Shown here: one piece after another, positions 32,601 through 42,300 of the stretch | Layout of the letters: the number at the start of each line of letters is the position of its first letter | Position numbering within the stretch: position 1 is the first letter of the stretch | Assembly: GCA_016000265.1 (NCBI GenBank) | Contig: JAECRL010000004.1 | Location: 136,264 to 200,263 of the forward strand | Length of the DNA: 64,000 nucleotides | Origin: Burkholderiales bacterium | Lineage (GTDB): Bacteria > Pseudomonadota > Gammaproteobacteria > Burkholderiales > Burkholderiaceae_C | Direction of reading: 5' to 3' | Translations under genes and position numbers: made by a program | Notes under the pieces: generated by a model | Told to the model about the DNA's origin: nothing | What the model saw: only the letters and a program-made list of their open reading frames with translations | The model's database searches: none

Positions 32601-34885
32601 GCGCCGAGTTGGCCTGCAGCGCTGCCATCAGGCACGTTGTAGCTGTGCGTGGTGACATGGCCCAGGCCATCCACTTCGCGGGTCAGTCGCATGAAGTTGT
32701 CGAACTCAGCCACGCTGGTGCGGCCGTCTTCATCGATTTCCTTGACTGGCAGCCCCTGTGCATTGAATTGGAGCTTGTAGGTGCCGCCCACCGCATTGGT
32801 CAGGGTGATGCGGCGGTTCAAGGCGTCGTACGTGGCCTGCACCTGTTTTGCGCGCGCGTCGAGGGCCGATGTGACGTTGCCAACCTTGTCTCGGGTGTAA
32901 GTGCGTTCGCGGGCCAGGCTGTCCACCGACTTGAGTAACTGCCCCGCCGCGTCCACGTCGTACCGGCTGGTGTGACCCCGCGGGTCGGTGTAGGCACGAA
33001 GGTGACCGGCCCGGTCATGCACATAGCGCCGCACATGCCCTTCGGGGTCGGTGGTTTCTTTGACCTGCCCCAGTTCGTCGTGGGTGACCTGCCAGACGGC
33101 ATCGGGCGTGACGCGGCCATCGACTTCCACACGGCCCTTGCGGGTCAGGCGCTGCAACTGGCCACGCGCGTCTCGCTGGATCTCGGTGACCCGTTCTTCG
33201 GCCGTGCCCACGGCTTCGATCATCTTGACGAGGTTGCCCTGTGCGTCGCGCTGGTACTGCGTCTGCACGCCCAGCGCATCGGTGTCTTGCGTCAGCTGCA
33301 GGTGCAGCGGTGAGTAAACCCGCGTATCCGTCGCCCCGTCCGGTCGCTCGGTGCGCACCACCTGCTCGAACTCGTTGCGCACGATGCGCGTGGTGAACCC
33401 CCGTGCGTTCGTGCTGATCTCCGCCCTCGCGCCGGTGTCGTATCGCACCTCCACGTCGGTGCGACCGTTGACGATCTGCCTGACCAGCTTGCCTGCGCGG
33501 TTGTGCGTCAGGTCTTCCACGCGCCGACCGGCCTCGGTCTGCGGCCCGGTCACCTTGCTGATGAACTGCTTGTTGGCGTCGTCGAACTCGAAGACGTAGT
33601 CGGTCACGGCGCCGTCGGCGGCGGTGTGCCTGGAGACCGCGTCGCCCGTGTAGGCCAGGCTTTCGCTGCGGCCTTCGGCGTCCGTGATCTTGATGAGTCG
33701 GTTGCTGACGTTGTAGTCGTACTTCGTGACGTGGCCGCGCACGTCGGTGACCTGCACGAGGCGGTTGCGCTCGTCGTAGGCGTACTTGACGCTGCGCGCG
33801 GGCAGGTCGCCCGCCAGGCCGGCCACGGGGTGGTCCTTGACCTCTGTCAGCAGCTGCCCCGTGTAGTGCAGGGTGTAGAGCACGCGCCCGCGCGGGTCGA
33901 CCACGCCCAGCAGGCGCCCGCCCGTGTCGCGGGCCAGCCAGACGGTGTTGTTGTTGCGGTCGCCGTAGGCCACGACCTGGCCCTGGGTGTTGTAGTCGAT
34001 CCAGTCACCGGACTTGTCGAGCCAGCGGTAGCCCTTGTCGTTGGCCTGCGGACTCAGCGCGATGCGGCCGGTGCCCAGGCTGGCGTACAAGGCCTCGGCC
34101 GGGGCCGCTGCGATCTGCTTGACCTCGCGCTTTTCCAGCACGGCGCGGTTGCTGAAGGCGTAGCGGCCGTTGTCGCCGAGGTAGAGCTCGTTGTTGCGGC
34201 GGATGGCCTCGACGTCGTTGGCCGGCGGCATGGAGACCGCGGCGCCCGCGCACAGCGAGGCGTAGTCCACGCTGACGCGCTGCAGCGGCGCGTAGCTTTG
34301 GGCGTCTTCGCCCATGACCTTGTTGAAGGGCGACAGGCGCGCGGGCTGAACCGGCTCGGCCTGGGGCAGGCCCCCGATCACGGCGGTGCCGTAAGAGGGC
34401 TGCCAGTCTTCGTCAACCCACACCCAGCAGCCGCCGCCGCTGCCACCGGCGCCGCTGGAGCCGCTGCTGAGCACGGCGGTGGCGCCCACCGAGCCGCTGG
34501 TTGAGCCGCCGGTTGATCCGCTGGAAGCCCCGCCGCTGGGCCCACTCGTCACCGTCGTGCTGGTGGTGTCGGCCGACTGGCTGCCTGTGAGGTTCTTCCA
34601 GCTCTGGCTGAGGCTTTCCCAATGCGGGTTGAAGCGCCATTCCTGACCATCCCATTGACGGCCCCAGCGCACCATGCCGGCTTCGCTGCTCAAGGCCATG
34701 TCGTCCCTGGAGATCACCGCGTACCCATTGGGGGTGGTGACGGTCAGGCCGTTGGTGCTGTTGATGCCCTGGGCGTGAGCCGGCGAAGACCCCAGCGCGA
34801 CGGCAAGGGCCAGGGTCAGCAGGGACGAGCCGCTTCGCGCCGCGAGACGGCGGTGGAGCAAGGCAGACAGGAAGGCGCTTTTCAT
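29672..34885 (-). CDS. secreted Rhs/YD-repeat toxin with HINT and HNH nuclease tip
   Basis: A 1737-residue polymorphic toxin. A Sec signal peptide ends SSPAHA before QGINSTN. A conserved N-terminal region contains VRWGRQWDGQEWRFNP and, after a Ser/Gly-rich linker, GGGCWVWVDEDWQPSYG. Many YD repeats follow (for example YAYDERNRLVQVTD, YDRNNRLVLE), ending at the Rhs core boundary RYYDPETGRYITQDPIG. Beyond it are a Cys/Ala-rich hydrophobic stretch and a HINT-type autoprocessing domain (about 1477-1642: CAINSFPADTLVHV, TEGHPFLT, NSHTYFVGEEGALVHN). The 95-residue tip has ERKELHHKDPQRNQGSNDAD and TEHADRDPF, an HNH/treble-clef nuclease pattern with His1695/1696 and His1719. No PAAR or VgrG domain is present. 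Confidence 0.9.
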   Translation of the reverse strand: MKSAFLSALLHRRLAARSGSSLLTLALAVALGSSPAHAQGINSTNGLTVTTPNGYAVISRDDMALSSEAGMVRWGRQWDGQEWRFNPHWESLSQSWKNLTGSQSADTTSTTVTSGPSGGASSGSTGGSTSGSVGATAVLSSGSSGAGGSGGGCWVWVDEDWQPSYGTAVIGGLPQAEPVQPARLSPFNKVMGEDAQSYAPLQRVSVDYASLCAGAAVSMPPANDVEAIRRNNELYLGDNGRYAFSNRAVLEKREVKQIAAAPAEALYASLGTGRIALSPQANDKGYRWLDKSGDWIDYNTQGQVVAYGDRNNNTVWLARDTGGRLLGVVDPRGRVLYTLHYTGQLLTEVKDHPVAGLAGDLPARSVKYAYDERNRLVQVTDVRGHVTKYDYNVSNRLIKITDAEGRSESLAYTGDAVSRHTAADGAVTDYVFEFDDANKQFISKVTGPQTEAGRRVEDLTHNRAGKLVRQIVNGRTDVEVRYDTGARAEISTNARGFTTRIVRNEFEQVVRTERPDGATDTRVYSPLHLQLTQDTDALGVQTQYQRDAQGNLVKMIEAVGTAEERVTEIQRDARGQLQRLTRKGRVEVDGRVTPDAVWQVTHDELGQVKETTDPEGHVRRYVHDRAGHLRAYTDPRGHTSRYDVDAAGQLLKSVDSLARERTYTRDKVGNVTSALDARAKQVQATYDALNRRITLTNAVGGTYKLQFNAQGLPVKEIDEDGRTSVAEFDNFMRLTREVDGLGHVTTHSYNVPDGSAAGQLGALFDPTETRYPTFTQRQRYDALERPTSETLLNPTQLGTEGLVSGAVYDRMGRMTSMTDPNGKTRYYTHDALGRLTETKDSLGNKTTATYDARGNLILIKDANGNVNRFDYDRNNRLVLETLPLGQITTYGYDAAGNLARRTDPNGHVTQYQHDKVGRVTEAKRLRNGATLVRTTTYTWNAEDQLTGWTDIDHSRAQTSSATLTHDDAGRKLSESVTFPGGQTLRYQYAYSLAGLKTRVTWPDDTAIDHSHSAHGQWQGAAIPGEGSITVAQYKWIEPSQVTLPGGTTQNRTLNGLLYLEDLKVKSPGQQTVLAIANTWGKVQELQSNQRTDVLGTASSSRNSSFTYDGETRLTAAQTDAGGVFGGETETYTLDAMGNRIAHSRVSGAWTYDANNRLTQRGVGASATTYQYDAAGNLTQKTEPGGVVTRYRYDTQNRLIEVADGSDRPIARYGYDPLDRRIWKEQFRDKSGPPLAQAVRTLFLHSDEGLLSESRQAIVLNADLSVSALGEPQLVTAYGLKPDAEWGTGPLFVRTANSAGQTVYAYFHHDQLQTPVQATDKAGNVVWAATYNAFGRATITTPAPTADKPTITSALRLPGQYEDAETGLHHNYRRYYDPETGRYITQDPIGTDGGFNLHLYAEGDPINRKDATGECPWCAAFAVCMASCALETAATNAITGECNNWGDTAKDCALGCAVGMGLGRAAQWAKRAWDRLPCAINSFPADTLVHVRPSGATDGDAQRARVVLKPIAQLQVGDEVLAFSEWASPIGASGGDARLTYEKVVDVFTSHQPQHVVHLTLASGESLQATEGHPFLTREGWRDAILLKRGGQLLLKGDGAGDASDWQTIADVRLEKKALPVFNIEVANSHTYFVGEEGALVHNGGCNKAKSAWRKARETYWKARGHPDGKPPTREVRARDHKTGREYDRTERKELHHKDPQRNQGSNDADNLDEVWPTEHADRDPFRRPGYDVIKVYD
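34145..34335. repeat. near-identical DNA block shared with the second rhs gene
   Basis: This stretch is nearly identical in DNA to 43124-43314 in the other rhs gene, in the same orientation; both encode the ANDVEAIRR-NELYLGDNGRY region of the N-terminal domain. Several shorter stretches in the first half of the YD-repeat region also match closely. The two genes are paralogues and could recombine. Confidence 0.75.
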
Positions 34886-34909
34886 GATTCAGGGGCGGGC
34901 GCGTGCACC

Positions 34910-37900
34910 TCAACGGGCGCTGGCACTCCAGCGGAAGAAGAGGTTGTTGGTGAACGCAGTGGGTGCCAGGTAGACCTTGGCCCGGAACACGACCGAGGTC
35001 GAGCTGCGGCCGGCCTCGCCCTTTTGCAGGGCGCCGAATTCCAGCTTGGGCTGGATGACCTGGATGGGCAGGTTGGCGCCCGTCAGGGTGGCGGTCAGGC
35101 CGTTGATGGCCACGCCCGAGTTGCCCGCCATCGCCGTGAAGGTGTACTCCCAGGTGGTCGCGTCGACCTTGGTGGTGGCGATGAGCGTGGCCGCGCAGAT
35201 GCCGATGCGGGGGTCGTTGCTCGCGGTTGCCGGGGCGTAGAGGCTGTCGGCGTTGGTGACGCCGATGGGCGCGGCGGCCTGGCCGATGAACTGCGGGTCC
35301 AGCGACACCAGTTTGCCGACGCGGACCTCGTAGCCGCCGGTGCCCGTCTTGAGGCAGTCGGGGCGACCGGTCACGGTCACCGGCACGGCGGTGGACCAGT
35401 TCTGCGGCGTGAAGACGATGGAGGCGGGGTTGACCGCGCCTTCGCGGGCGTCGGAGACCGACACCGGCACGGTGACCGGGGCGGTCGGGGCGCTGTTGAG
35501 TCGCACCTGCACCGTGGCCTTGCCGCCGTCTTCCGAGGTGACGAGGCCGCTGGCGGGCGAGACGAGCACCGCGCCGCTCGGGGCCGCGGGCGCGATCACC
35601 ACCGCACCGGGCGCCCACGCCCGACCCACGCCGCGCGCGTCGTGGATGACGCCGTGGATGTAGTGGGTGCCCACCGGCAAGGCGCTGGCGTCCCAGGTGT
35701 AAGAGCCGGACTGCGTGCCCGCCGGCTGGCGGATGCCGTCGACGATCAGGCTGCCGTTGAAGCCGTCCTGGCTGGTGCTGTGGTACAGCGCGATGGTGGG
35801 CTCGATGTTGGGGTTGGTGCCTTCCCACTGGATGGTGACCAGGCGCTGCTCGCCCACCACCGTGGGCTGGATGGGCGTGGACGGTGAGGTCACCTGGATG
35901 GTGGGTGCCTGGTAAGGGCCGGTGCTCACGTACAGCACCGCAGCCGGCGACCAGGCGCTGGAGGCGCCCGAAGCGTCAACGGCGCGCACGCGCCACCAGT
36001 GGGTGGTCTTGTCGGCCAGGGCCTGGGGCACGGTCCAGCCCACGGAGGCCGAACTGCCGCTGGCCACGCGTTGGGTCAGGGCCGCGTCGGTGTGGACCTC
36101 GAACTGGTACTGCACGGCCTCGCTTTCGGGGTCGACGACGGGGTTGGCTTCCAGCGTGGGCTGCTGGGTGGCGCTCCACGCGCCGCTGCCCGGGTTGTGC
36201 ACGGAGGGCGCCGGGGGCGCGTCGTTGCTGCGGTTGACGAGGAAGTCGCCGCCCGCCCAGGCGGACTCGGCGCGGCCGTCTTGCGCCTTGACGCGCCAGA
36301 AGTAGCGCTGGTTCTCGACCAGGCCGGCCACCAGCCAGCTGGAGGCGCTGCCGGTGGACTGCATGAGCTGACCGGAGCTGCGCTTGGCCGGTGAGTCGAA
36401 GGTGTTGACGGCGTCGAGCTCGAAGACGAGGGTCAGCAGGTCGCCTTCGGCGTCGGTCGCGTTCTGCACGGTGAGCTGAACGGAGTCGGACGGCACCTGC
36501 GCACCCGGCGCGGGTTGGGCGACCACGGGGGCGGTGGGCGCCGTGTTGCCGGTGTTGACGACGAAGGGCCGCGCGATGGACAGGGTGCGCGCACCCAGCG
36601 CGTCGATGGCGGCCACGCGCCAGAAGTAGGTGACGTGGTTGCTCAGCGGCAGGCTGGCGGTCCAGCTGGTCTGCCCACCGGGGGCCGCGGCCAGGCCGCT
36701 CACACCGGCCACGCGCTGGGTCAAGGCGGTGTCGCTGTAGAGGTCGACGTCGAAGGTCAGCGCATCGCCGTCCTTGTCGATCGGGTTGGCCCAGCTGAAG
36801 ACCGGCAGCGCGTCGCTGACCTCGGCGGCCGGCGCGGGGCTGCTGAGGTTGAAGGCATCAGGCGGGTCGTTGAAGAGGTTGACGAAGAAACGGGCGTTGA
36901 CCCAGGGGCTGTGGACCTGCCCGCCATCGAAGGCGCGGGCGCGCCACCAGTGCGCGGTGTTGTCCTGCAGGGCGGTGGGCACGACCCAGGTGGTGGGCTG
37001 GGGCACCTCGCCGCCGCCGTTGCCGGGTGCGGGTGGGGCCTTCGGCACGGTGGCGCTGCCCACGAGCTGGGTCATGGCCTCGTCGCGGTAGAGCTCGAAC
37101 TGGATGGACTGGGTGGGGTCCTGTGCGGCGCTGGAGGCCTGCACCGACAGGGTCGGCTTGAGCGTGGTGACCTGCCCACCCGAGGCCGGCGACTGGACCT
37201 GGGGCGTGCCCGGTCCGGGCGGCGGGTCCTTGGGGTCGACGTGGATGGTGGCCGAGCGGGTGCTGCTGAGCAGGCCGTCGCTGACGGTGTAGTGGATGAG
37301 GTAGCTGCCGGCGGTGCCTTTGGGCGGCGTCCAGTCGAAGACGGCGCGCGCCAGCGTGGGCGCCTGGGGGTCGGCGGCGGCGGCGGTCAGGGTGGCGCCC
37401 GCGGGCAGGGGGGCCGCGGCGATGCTCACCGGCTTGCCATCGGGGCTGCTGGCCTCGACCAGGAAGGACACCTGTTGCTCTTCCTTGGTGCGGCGGTCCA
37501 CGACCAGCTGCAGCACGGGAGGGCGCAGGGCGGTGCTGGGGGCGTCGAAGCGGGCCTCGTAGACGCCGGTGGTGTTGACGTCGAAGAGGTTGAACCAGTG
37601 CTCCCACTGTTTGGTCTGGGGGTTGCGCGTCTTGGACAACCACACGTTGTCGGCCAGCAGTTGCTTGGCGTCGGAGCGCTGGATGCGGCCCAGCACCTTG
37701 CTGCCCTGGAACGGGTCGGGCAGGCGCACGTAGACGAAGCCGGCGGTGGGCGGCAGGCTCACCGAGTAGGCGCCCACGCCGCCACCGGCCGAGGCCTGCA
37801 GCTGGGCCACGCCGCTGCGGTCGGTGACTTCGTTGTCGGGGCTGTCGGACTCGTACACGCGGACCACGTCGCCGTCTTGCGCGAGGAAGTCCTTGACCGC

Positions 37901-38950
37901 GTCGCGCCCGGGCAGGTCCACGCGCACGTCGCGCAGCAGGAAGTGGGCGTTGGTGGCCTGCAGGATGGAGGTCAACGCGCCGCCGAGCTCGTCGGCGTGC
38001 GTGAAGCGCGCGGTGAACTCGGTGAACTTGCCCGCCAGCGTGGACTCCATGTTCCAGCGGCCCATCTTGCTGCTGCCGGCGGCGACGTCGCCAAACGGGA
38101 TCAGCAGGGTGTTTTGCACCGGCGCGTCATCGACGTAGCTGCCCGTGAGGGTGAAGTTGATCAGCAGGCCCTGGTTGTTTTCGATGATCTTGGGCTGGGC
38201 CGAGTCGATCTTGAGGTTCTTGGCCGCGGCGTAGCCGTTGTTCTTGACGCGCACGCCCAGGGTGAAGGGCTCGACGGCCTCGACCTCGGCCGTGAGCGGG
38301 TCGTCGCCCCACACGTTTTGCTGCAGGAAGTAGTCCAGCGTGAGCAGCGGCAGGGGCTTGACGGTGATGACGTCGGGCGAGACGTCGAGGGTCTGGTCCT
38401 CGCCACCGAAGCGGTACTTCAGGGTGGCGCCCACCAGGTACTTCTTGCCCAGCGGGCTGGTGCCGGCCGAGCCCGGCGCTGGGATCAGCAACCAGTTGAT
38501 GACGGCGGTGGTGCGCGCGGCCACGCTGCCGCTGCCGGTGATGTCGCCGATGGCCTGCTTGTTGGAGACGCGCAGGAAGAACTTGGCGCTGAGGTCGTTG
38601 GGGTTGTCGGTGACGGCGATCGGGTTGCCCGCTTCGTCGCTGACCTTGACGACGATGGAGACGTTCTCGATCACACCCGACTCGGTCGTGTTGTTGATCT
38701 TCATCTCGGCGTCAAAGGCCTGGCGCTCCAGCGTGAGCTCCTGCTTGATCTCGATCTTGACCTTGGCGCAGACGGTCTCCTGGGCCAGGGCCGGGCCGCT
38801 GCCCCCGAACAGGCTGGCGGCGCCCACCAGGCAGGCGGCGACGCCCTGCCGCACAGACCGGGTCAGCCAGGCGCGGGTCAGCCAGGCGGAACTCGTCCCG
38901 CCGTCGGTGCGGGCGCACATGGGGTGGCTGGAGCGGATATCGGGGTTCAT
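34910..38950 (-). CDS. large secreted Fn3/Ig-like modular protein paired with the HNH-type Rhs
   Basis: A 1346-residue exported protein. Start 38950 (MNPDIRSSHP) is preferred over 38968; a signal peptide ends GGSGPALAQ. N-terminal ~500 residues are beta-rich CARDB-like modules (FTLGVRVKNNGYAAAKNLKID). A cadherin/Ig-like module (FDWTPPKGTAGSYLIHYTVSDG) comes next. Four Fn3-like modules of about 105 residues follow, each with a YFWRV or HWWR(V/A)RA motif (near residues 668, 773, 880 and 983). A Calx-beta-like module (VTSEDGGKATVQVRLNSAP) and a C-terminal beta domain complete it. It lies 24 bases upstream of the rhs gene. Probable surface or extracellular adhesive or carrier protein; function inferred from architecture. 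Confidence 0.8.
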   Translation of the reverse strand: MNPDIRSSHPMCARTDGGTSSAWLTRAWLTRSVRQGVAACLVGAASLFGGSGPALAQETVCAKVKIEIKQELTLERQAFDAEMKINNTTESGVIENVSIVVKVSDEAGNPIAVTDNPNDLSAKFFLRVSNKQAIGDITGSGSVAARTTAVINWLLIPAPGSAGTSPLGKKYLVGATLKYRFGGEDQTLDVSPDVITVKPLPLLTLDYFLQQNVWGDDPLTAEVEAVEPFTLGVRVKNNGYAAAKNLKIDSAQPKIIENNQGLLINFTLTGSYVDDAPVQNTLLIPFGDVAAGSSKMGRWNMESTLAGKFTEFTARFTHADELGGALTSILQATNAHFLLRDVRVDLPGRDAVKDFLAQDGDVVRVYESDSPDNEVTDRSGVAQLQASAGGGVGAYSVSLPPTAGFVYVRLPDPFQGSKVLGRIQRSDAKQLLADNVWLSKTRNPQTKQWEHWFNLFDVNTTGVYEARFDAPSTALRPPVLQLVVDRRTKEEQQVSFLVEASSPDGKPVSIAAAPLPAGATLTAAAADPQAPTLARAVFDWTPPKGTAGSYLIHYTVSDGLLSSTRSATIHVDPKDPPPGPGTPQVQSPASGGQVTTLKPTLSVQASSAAQDPTQSIQFELYRDEAMTQLVGSATVPKAPPAPGNGGGEVPQPTTWVVPTALQDNTAHWWRARAFDGGQVHSPWVNARFFVNLFNDPPDAFNLSSPAPAAEVSDALPVFSWANPIDKDGDALTFDVDLYSDTALTQRVAGVSGLAAAPGGQTSWTASLPLSNHVTYFWRVAAIDALGARTLSIARPFVVNTGNTAPTAPVVAQPAPGAQVPSDSVQLTVQNATDAEGDLLTLVFELDAVNTFDSPAKRSSGQLMQSTGSASSWLVAGLVENQRYFWRVKAQDGRAESAWAGGDFLVNRSNDAPPAPSVHNPGSGAWSATQQPTLEANPVVDPESEAVQYQFEVHTDAALTQRVASGSSASVGWTVPQALADKTTHWWRVRAVDASGASSAWSPAAVLYVSTGPYQAPTIQVTSPSTPIQPTVVGEQRLVTIQWEGTNPNIEPTIALYHSTSQDGFNGSLIVDGIRQPAGTQSGSYTWDASALPVGTHYIHGVIHDARGVGRAWAPGAVVIAPAAPSGAVLVSPASGLVTSEDGGKATVQVRLNSAPTAPVTVPVSVSDAREGAVNPASIVFTPQNWSTAVPVTVTGRPDCLKTGTGGYEVRVGKLVSLDPQFIGQAAAPIGVTNADSLYAPATASNDPRIGICAATLIATTKVDATTWEYTFTAMAGNSGVAINGLTATLTGANLPIQVIQPKLEFGALQKGEAGRSSTSVVFRAKVYLAPTAFTNNLFFRWSASAR

Positions 38951-39032
38951 GTCGGGACCCTCAAGCAATCAACGGTTGGGGTGGGCTCGCGTGACGTGGG
39001 CTCGGCGGTGGGCGGGTGGGCACCACCGCGGC

Positions 39033-39314
39033 TCAGTCCGGGCGGCGCCTCCTGAAAGATTCGAACAAGCCATGCACCACGGCCGCAGCCACGACGCACA
39101 CGGGAAAGGACAGCACCAGGGCCACAGCGAAGAACGGGTCGAGGTGACCCAGGTGCAGGTAATTGAGGCCCTGGAACAGGAAGGGGACCAGCGCGCCTGG
39201 CAAGGCGATGCGCCACAGCGAACTCAGGCCGGCCAGCACGGCGGCGGCGTAGCACAGCACCACCAGGCCCAAGAGGAGGCCCAAGGCTTGCAGCAGCGTG
39301 ACGTGGCCATCCAT
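39033..39314 (-). CDS. small integral membrane protein, putative immunity to the PLA2-type Rhs
   Basis: A 93-residue protein with about three membrane helices (LLQALGLLLGLVVLCYAAAVL, WRIALPGALVPFLFQG, FAVALVLSFPVCVVAAAVVH) and a short basic tail (ESFRRRRPD). It starts 2 bases after the stop of the PLA2-tipped rhs gene. A membrane-embedded protein would suit protection against a phospholipase, but the immunity role is inferred from position only; I do not recognise a family. The following 82 bases to the Fn3 protein hold no gene. Confidence 0.6.
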   Translation of the reverse strand: MDGHVTLLQALGLLLGLVVLCYAAAVLAGLSSLWRIALPGALVPFLFQGLNYLHLGHLDPFFAVALVLSFPVCVVAAAVVHGLFESFRRRRPD

Positions 39315-39316
39315 GG

Positions 39317-42300
39317 TCAGCACCCCGGCTTTCCGCAGCTGGCGCGCGCGGCGTCGTAGGCCGAGCCACCGTGGTCCACCACCGCACCGCAGTAGAGGTT
39401 GGCCAACGGGGTGCAGCGGCGCTTGAGGTAAGGCAGCGTGTAGCGGTCGCACTCGGACTTCATGCAGCCGCAGAAGTTCTGGTCGCACTGCGAGCGCGAG
39501 GGGCCGCCGCAGTTGCCGTAGCAGTTGTCGTGGTTGGCGCAGCAGTCGCTGAAGCGAAAGCCCATGGGGTTGTCGGGCACCAGGGGCTCGTTCCAGCCGC
39601 TGCCGCAGGTTTCTTCGCCGGTGGCGTCGAAGCGGTTGAGCGGGTCGGCCGAGGCGTAGGCGTACACGTTGCGCCCGCCCGCCAGGCCGATGGGGTCGGC
39701 GGTGGTGTAGCGGCCCACCGCCGGGTCGTACTGGCGACGCCAGTTCTGGTGCAGGCCGGTCTCGGGGTCCTCCAGCTGACCGGGCAGGCGCAGCAGGCTC
39801 ACGATGGTGGGGCGGCTGTCGGTGGCCGCCGGGGTGATGACGCTGGCCTTGCCGAAAGGCTCGTAGAGCGCGGCCCAGACCACGTTGCCCAGCTTGTCGG
39901 TGGCCTGCAGGGGCGTGCCGAGCTGGTCGTGGTGGTAGTAGGCCAGGGTGTCGTCGCCGCGGCTGTTGCGCGCCTTCACGAACAGCGTGGCCGTGTTGAA
40001 GGGCGCATCGGGGCGCAGGCCGTACTGGGCCGTCAGGCGGGGCTGGCCCAGGCGGGTGACCGAGCCGTCGGCGTTGAGCACGATGTCCTGGCTGGCTTGG
40101 GCCACCAACCCGCTGTCGGTGTGCAGCAGGTGCGTGCGCGTGGCGGGGCTCAGGGGCTGGCCGCTGGCGTCGCGGTACTGCTCCTTCCAGATGCGGCGGT
40201 CCATCGGGTCGTGGCCGTAGCGGGCCAGCAGCACCTCGCTGGCGGCGCCGATGCGCAAGGCGACTTCGCGCAGGCGGTTGAAGGCGTCGTGGCGGTAGAG
40301 GGTCACGCGGTTGCCGGCTTCGGTCTTTTGAACCAGGCTGCCTTGCTCGTTCCACTGGAAGCAGACGACGCCGCTGCTGCCGCAGTCGCCCGAGCCGATG
40401 CGGGTGAGGCGGTTGTTGCGGTCGAAGGACCAGGCCCCCGGCGTGCGGCTGTGCGCGACGCGGTTGTCCAGGGCGTCGAGGGCGAAGGTCTCGGAGGCGT
40501 CGCCCAGGACCTGGGTGAGGCGCTTGAGGGCGTCGTGGGTGTATTGCTCGGCGCGGGTGCTGCTGGCGCCATCCTGAGCGTCGGTGCGGGTGCGGCTGGT
40601 GAGCTCCTGGCGGGGGCCGAAGCGCTGGGTCAGCTCCAGCGTGCTTTGCTGGCCAGGGCCCTTGACTCGCAGGCCCTCCAGCTGGAGCAGGCCGTCGAAG
40701 GCGCGGTTCTGCGTGCCGCCACCGGGCAGCGTGGTGCGCACGGGCGCCGTCCAGTTGTACTCGTTGACGCTGAGGCTGCCCTCACCCGGGATGGCCACGC
40801 CCTGGAGTTCGCCGTGGGCGCTCCAGGCGTAGTCGATCTGGGTGCCGTCCGGCCAGGTCAGGCGCCGGAGCTTGCCCGCGGGGCTGTGCGACAACCCCAG
40901 GCTCAGGCTGTGGCCACCGGGGTAGGTCAGGGTCTCGCTGAGTTTGCGGTTGGCGTCGTCCCAGGTCTGCGTGCCTTGGGTGGTTTCGTTGCGCAGCAGG
41001 TCCGTGTCGCTCCAGGCCGTGAGGTTGTTGCTGGCGTCCCAGGTGTGGGAGGTGCTGCGCACCAGCGTGCCGTCGACCCGCACCTCGTGGCTCAGCAGGC
41101 GGGTGCGCGCGTCCAGGGTGAAGAGGTGGCGGGTGCCGTCGGGGTCGATCTTCTCGATCAGGCTGCCCGCGGCGTCGTGACGGTGCTGGGTGACCTGCCC
41201 CAGCGGGCGGGTCTCGCGAACCAGGCGGTCGTTGCGGTCGTGCTCGAAGCGGTGGGTGTTGCCGTTGGCGTCGGTGAGTTCGATGACGTTGCCGCGCGCA
41301 TCGAGGAGGTAGCTCGTCTTGCCGCCCAGGGGGTCGGTGGTCTCGGTGCGCTGGCCCAGGGCGTTGTACCGGTGGCGCCAGGTCTGGCCCGCCGCGTCGG
41401 TTTCGCTGGTGACGCGGCCGGCCTGGTCGTGGTGGGTGGTGTGGGTGCTGGTGCGGGTGGCGGTGAGCTCGCCCTGCGCGTGCCGGTAGACCAGGCTGCG
41501 GCTGGTGAGGCGCTCGCGGGCGTCGAAGCGCCGCAACTCGGTGTAGGTGGGGTGCACGACCTCGGTGGGCTGGCCCAGGCTGCCCAGCACACCAGCGGCG
41601 CTGCCGTCGCTGACCTGGTAGCCCGAGGTGGTGAGGTGCCCCAGGCCGTCGGTGAGGCGCACCAGGCGCTGGAAGGCGTCGTGCTCGCGCAGGCGCTGGC
41701 GACCGTCTTCATCGGTGTCGGAGACGACCAGGCCCAGGCCGTTGCGCGGGGTGCGCCGCACGCCGCCGACCGCGTTGGTGCGCTCGATCAGGCGGTTGAG
41801 CGCGTCGTGGCTTTGCGTGACGGTCTTGCCGCGGCCGTCGGTCTCGGCGACCAGGTTGCCGACCGCGTCGTGGCTGAGGCTGCGCACAAGCCCGACGTCG
41901 TCGGTTTCCTTGACGAGGCGCCCGGCGGCGTCGACCTCGTACAGGCGCACGCGGCCCAGGGGGTCGGTGTGGCGGCGCAGGCTGCCGATGCGGTCGAACT
42001 CGTAGCGCCGCACGTGGCCTTCGGGGTCGGTGGTCTGGCTGATCTGGCCGCGCTCGTCCCACGTGATCTGCCAAATGGCGTCGGGGGTGATGGCTCCATT
42101 GGCTTCGGTGCGCCCCTCGCGGGTGATGCGCTCGGCCTGCCCGCGGGCGTTGAGCTGGTAGGTGGTCACGCGCTGCTCGGGCAGGCCGGCGGCTTCGACC
42201 TTGCGCACGAGGTTGCCGCGCGCGTCGTGCTCGAAGCGGGTGCGCACGCCCAGGGCATCGATGGCCTCGGTCTGCTGCAGGTGCAGCGGCGAGTAGGCCA

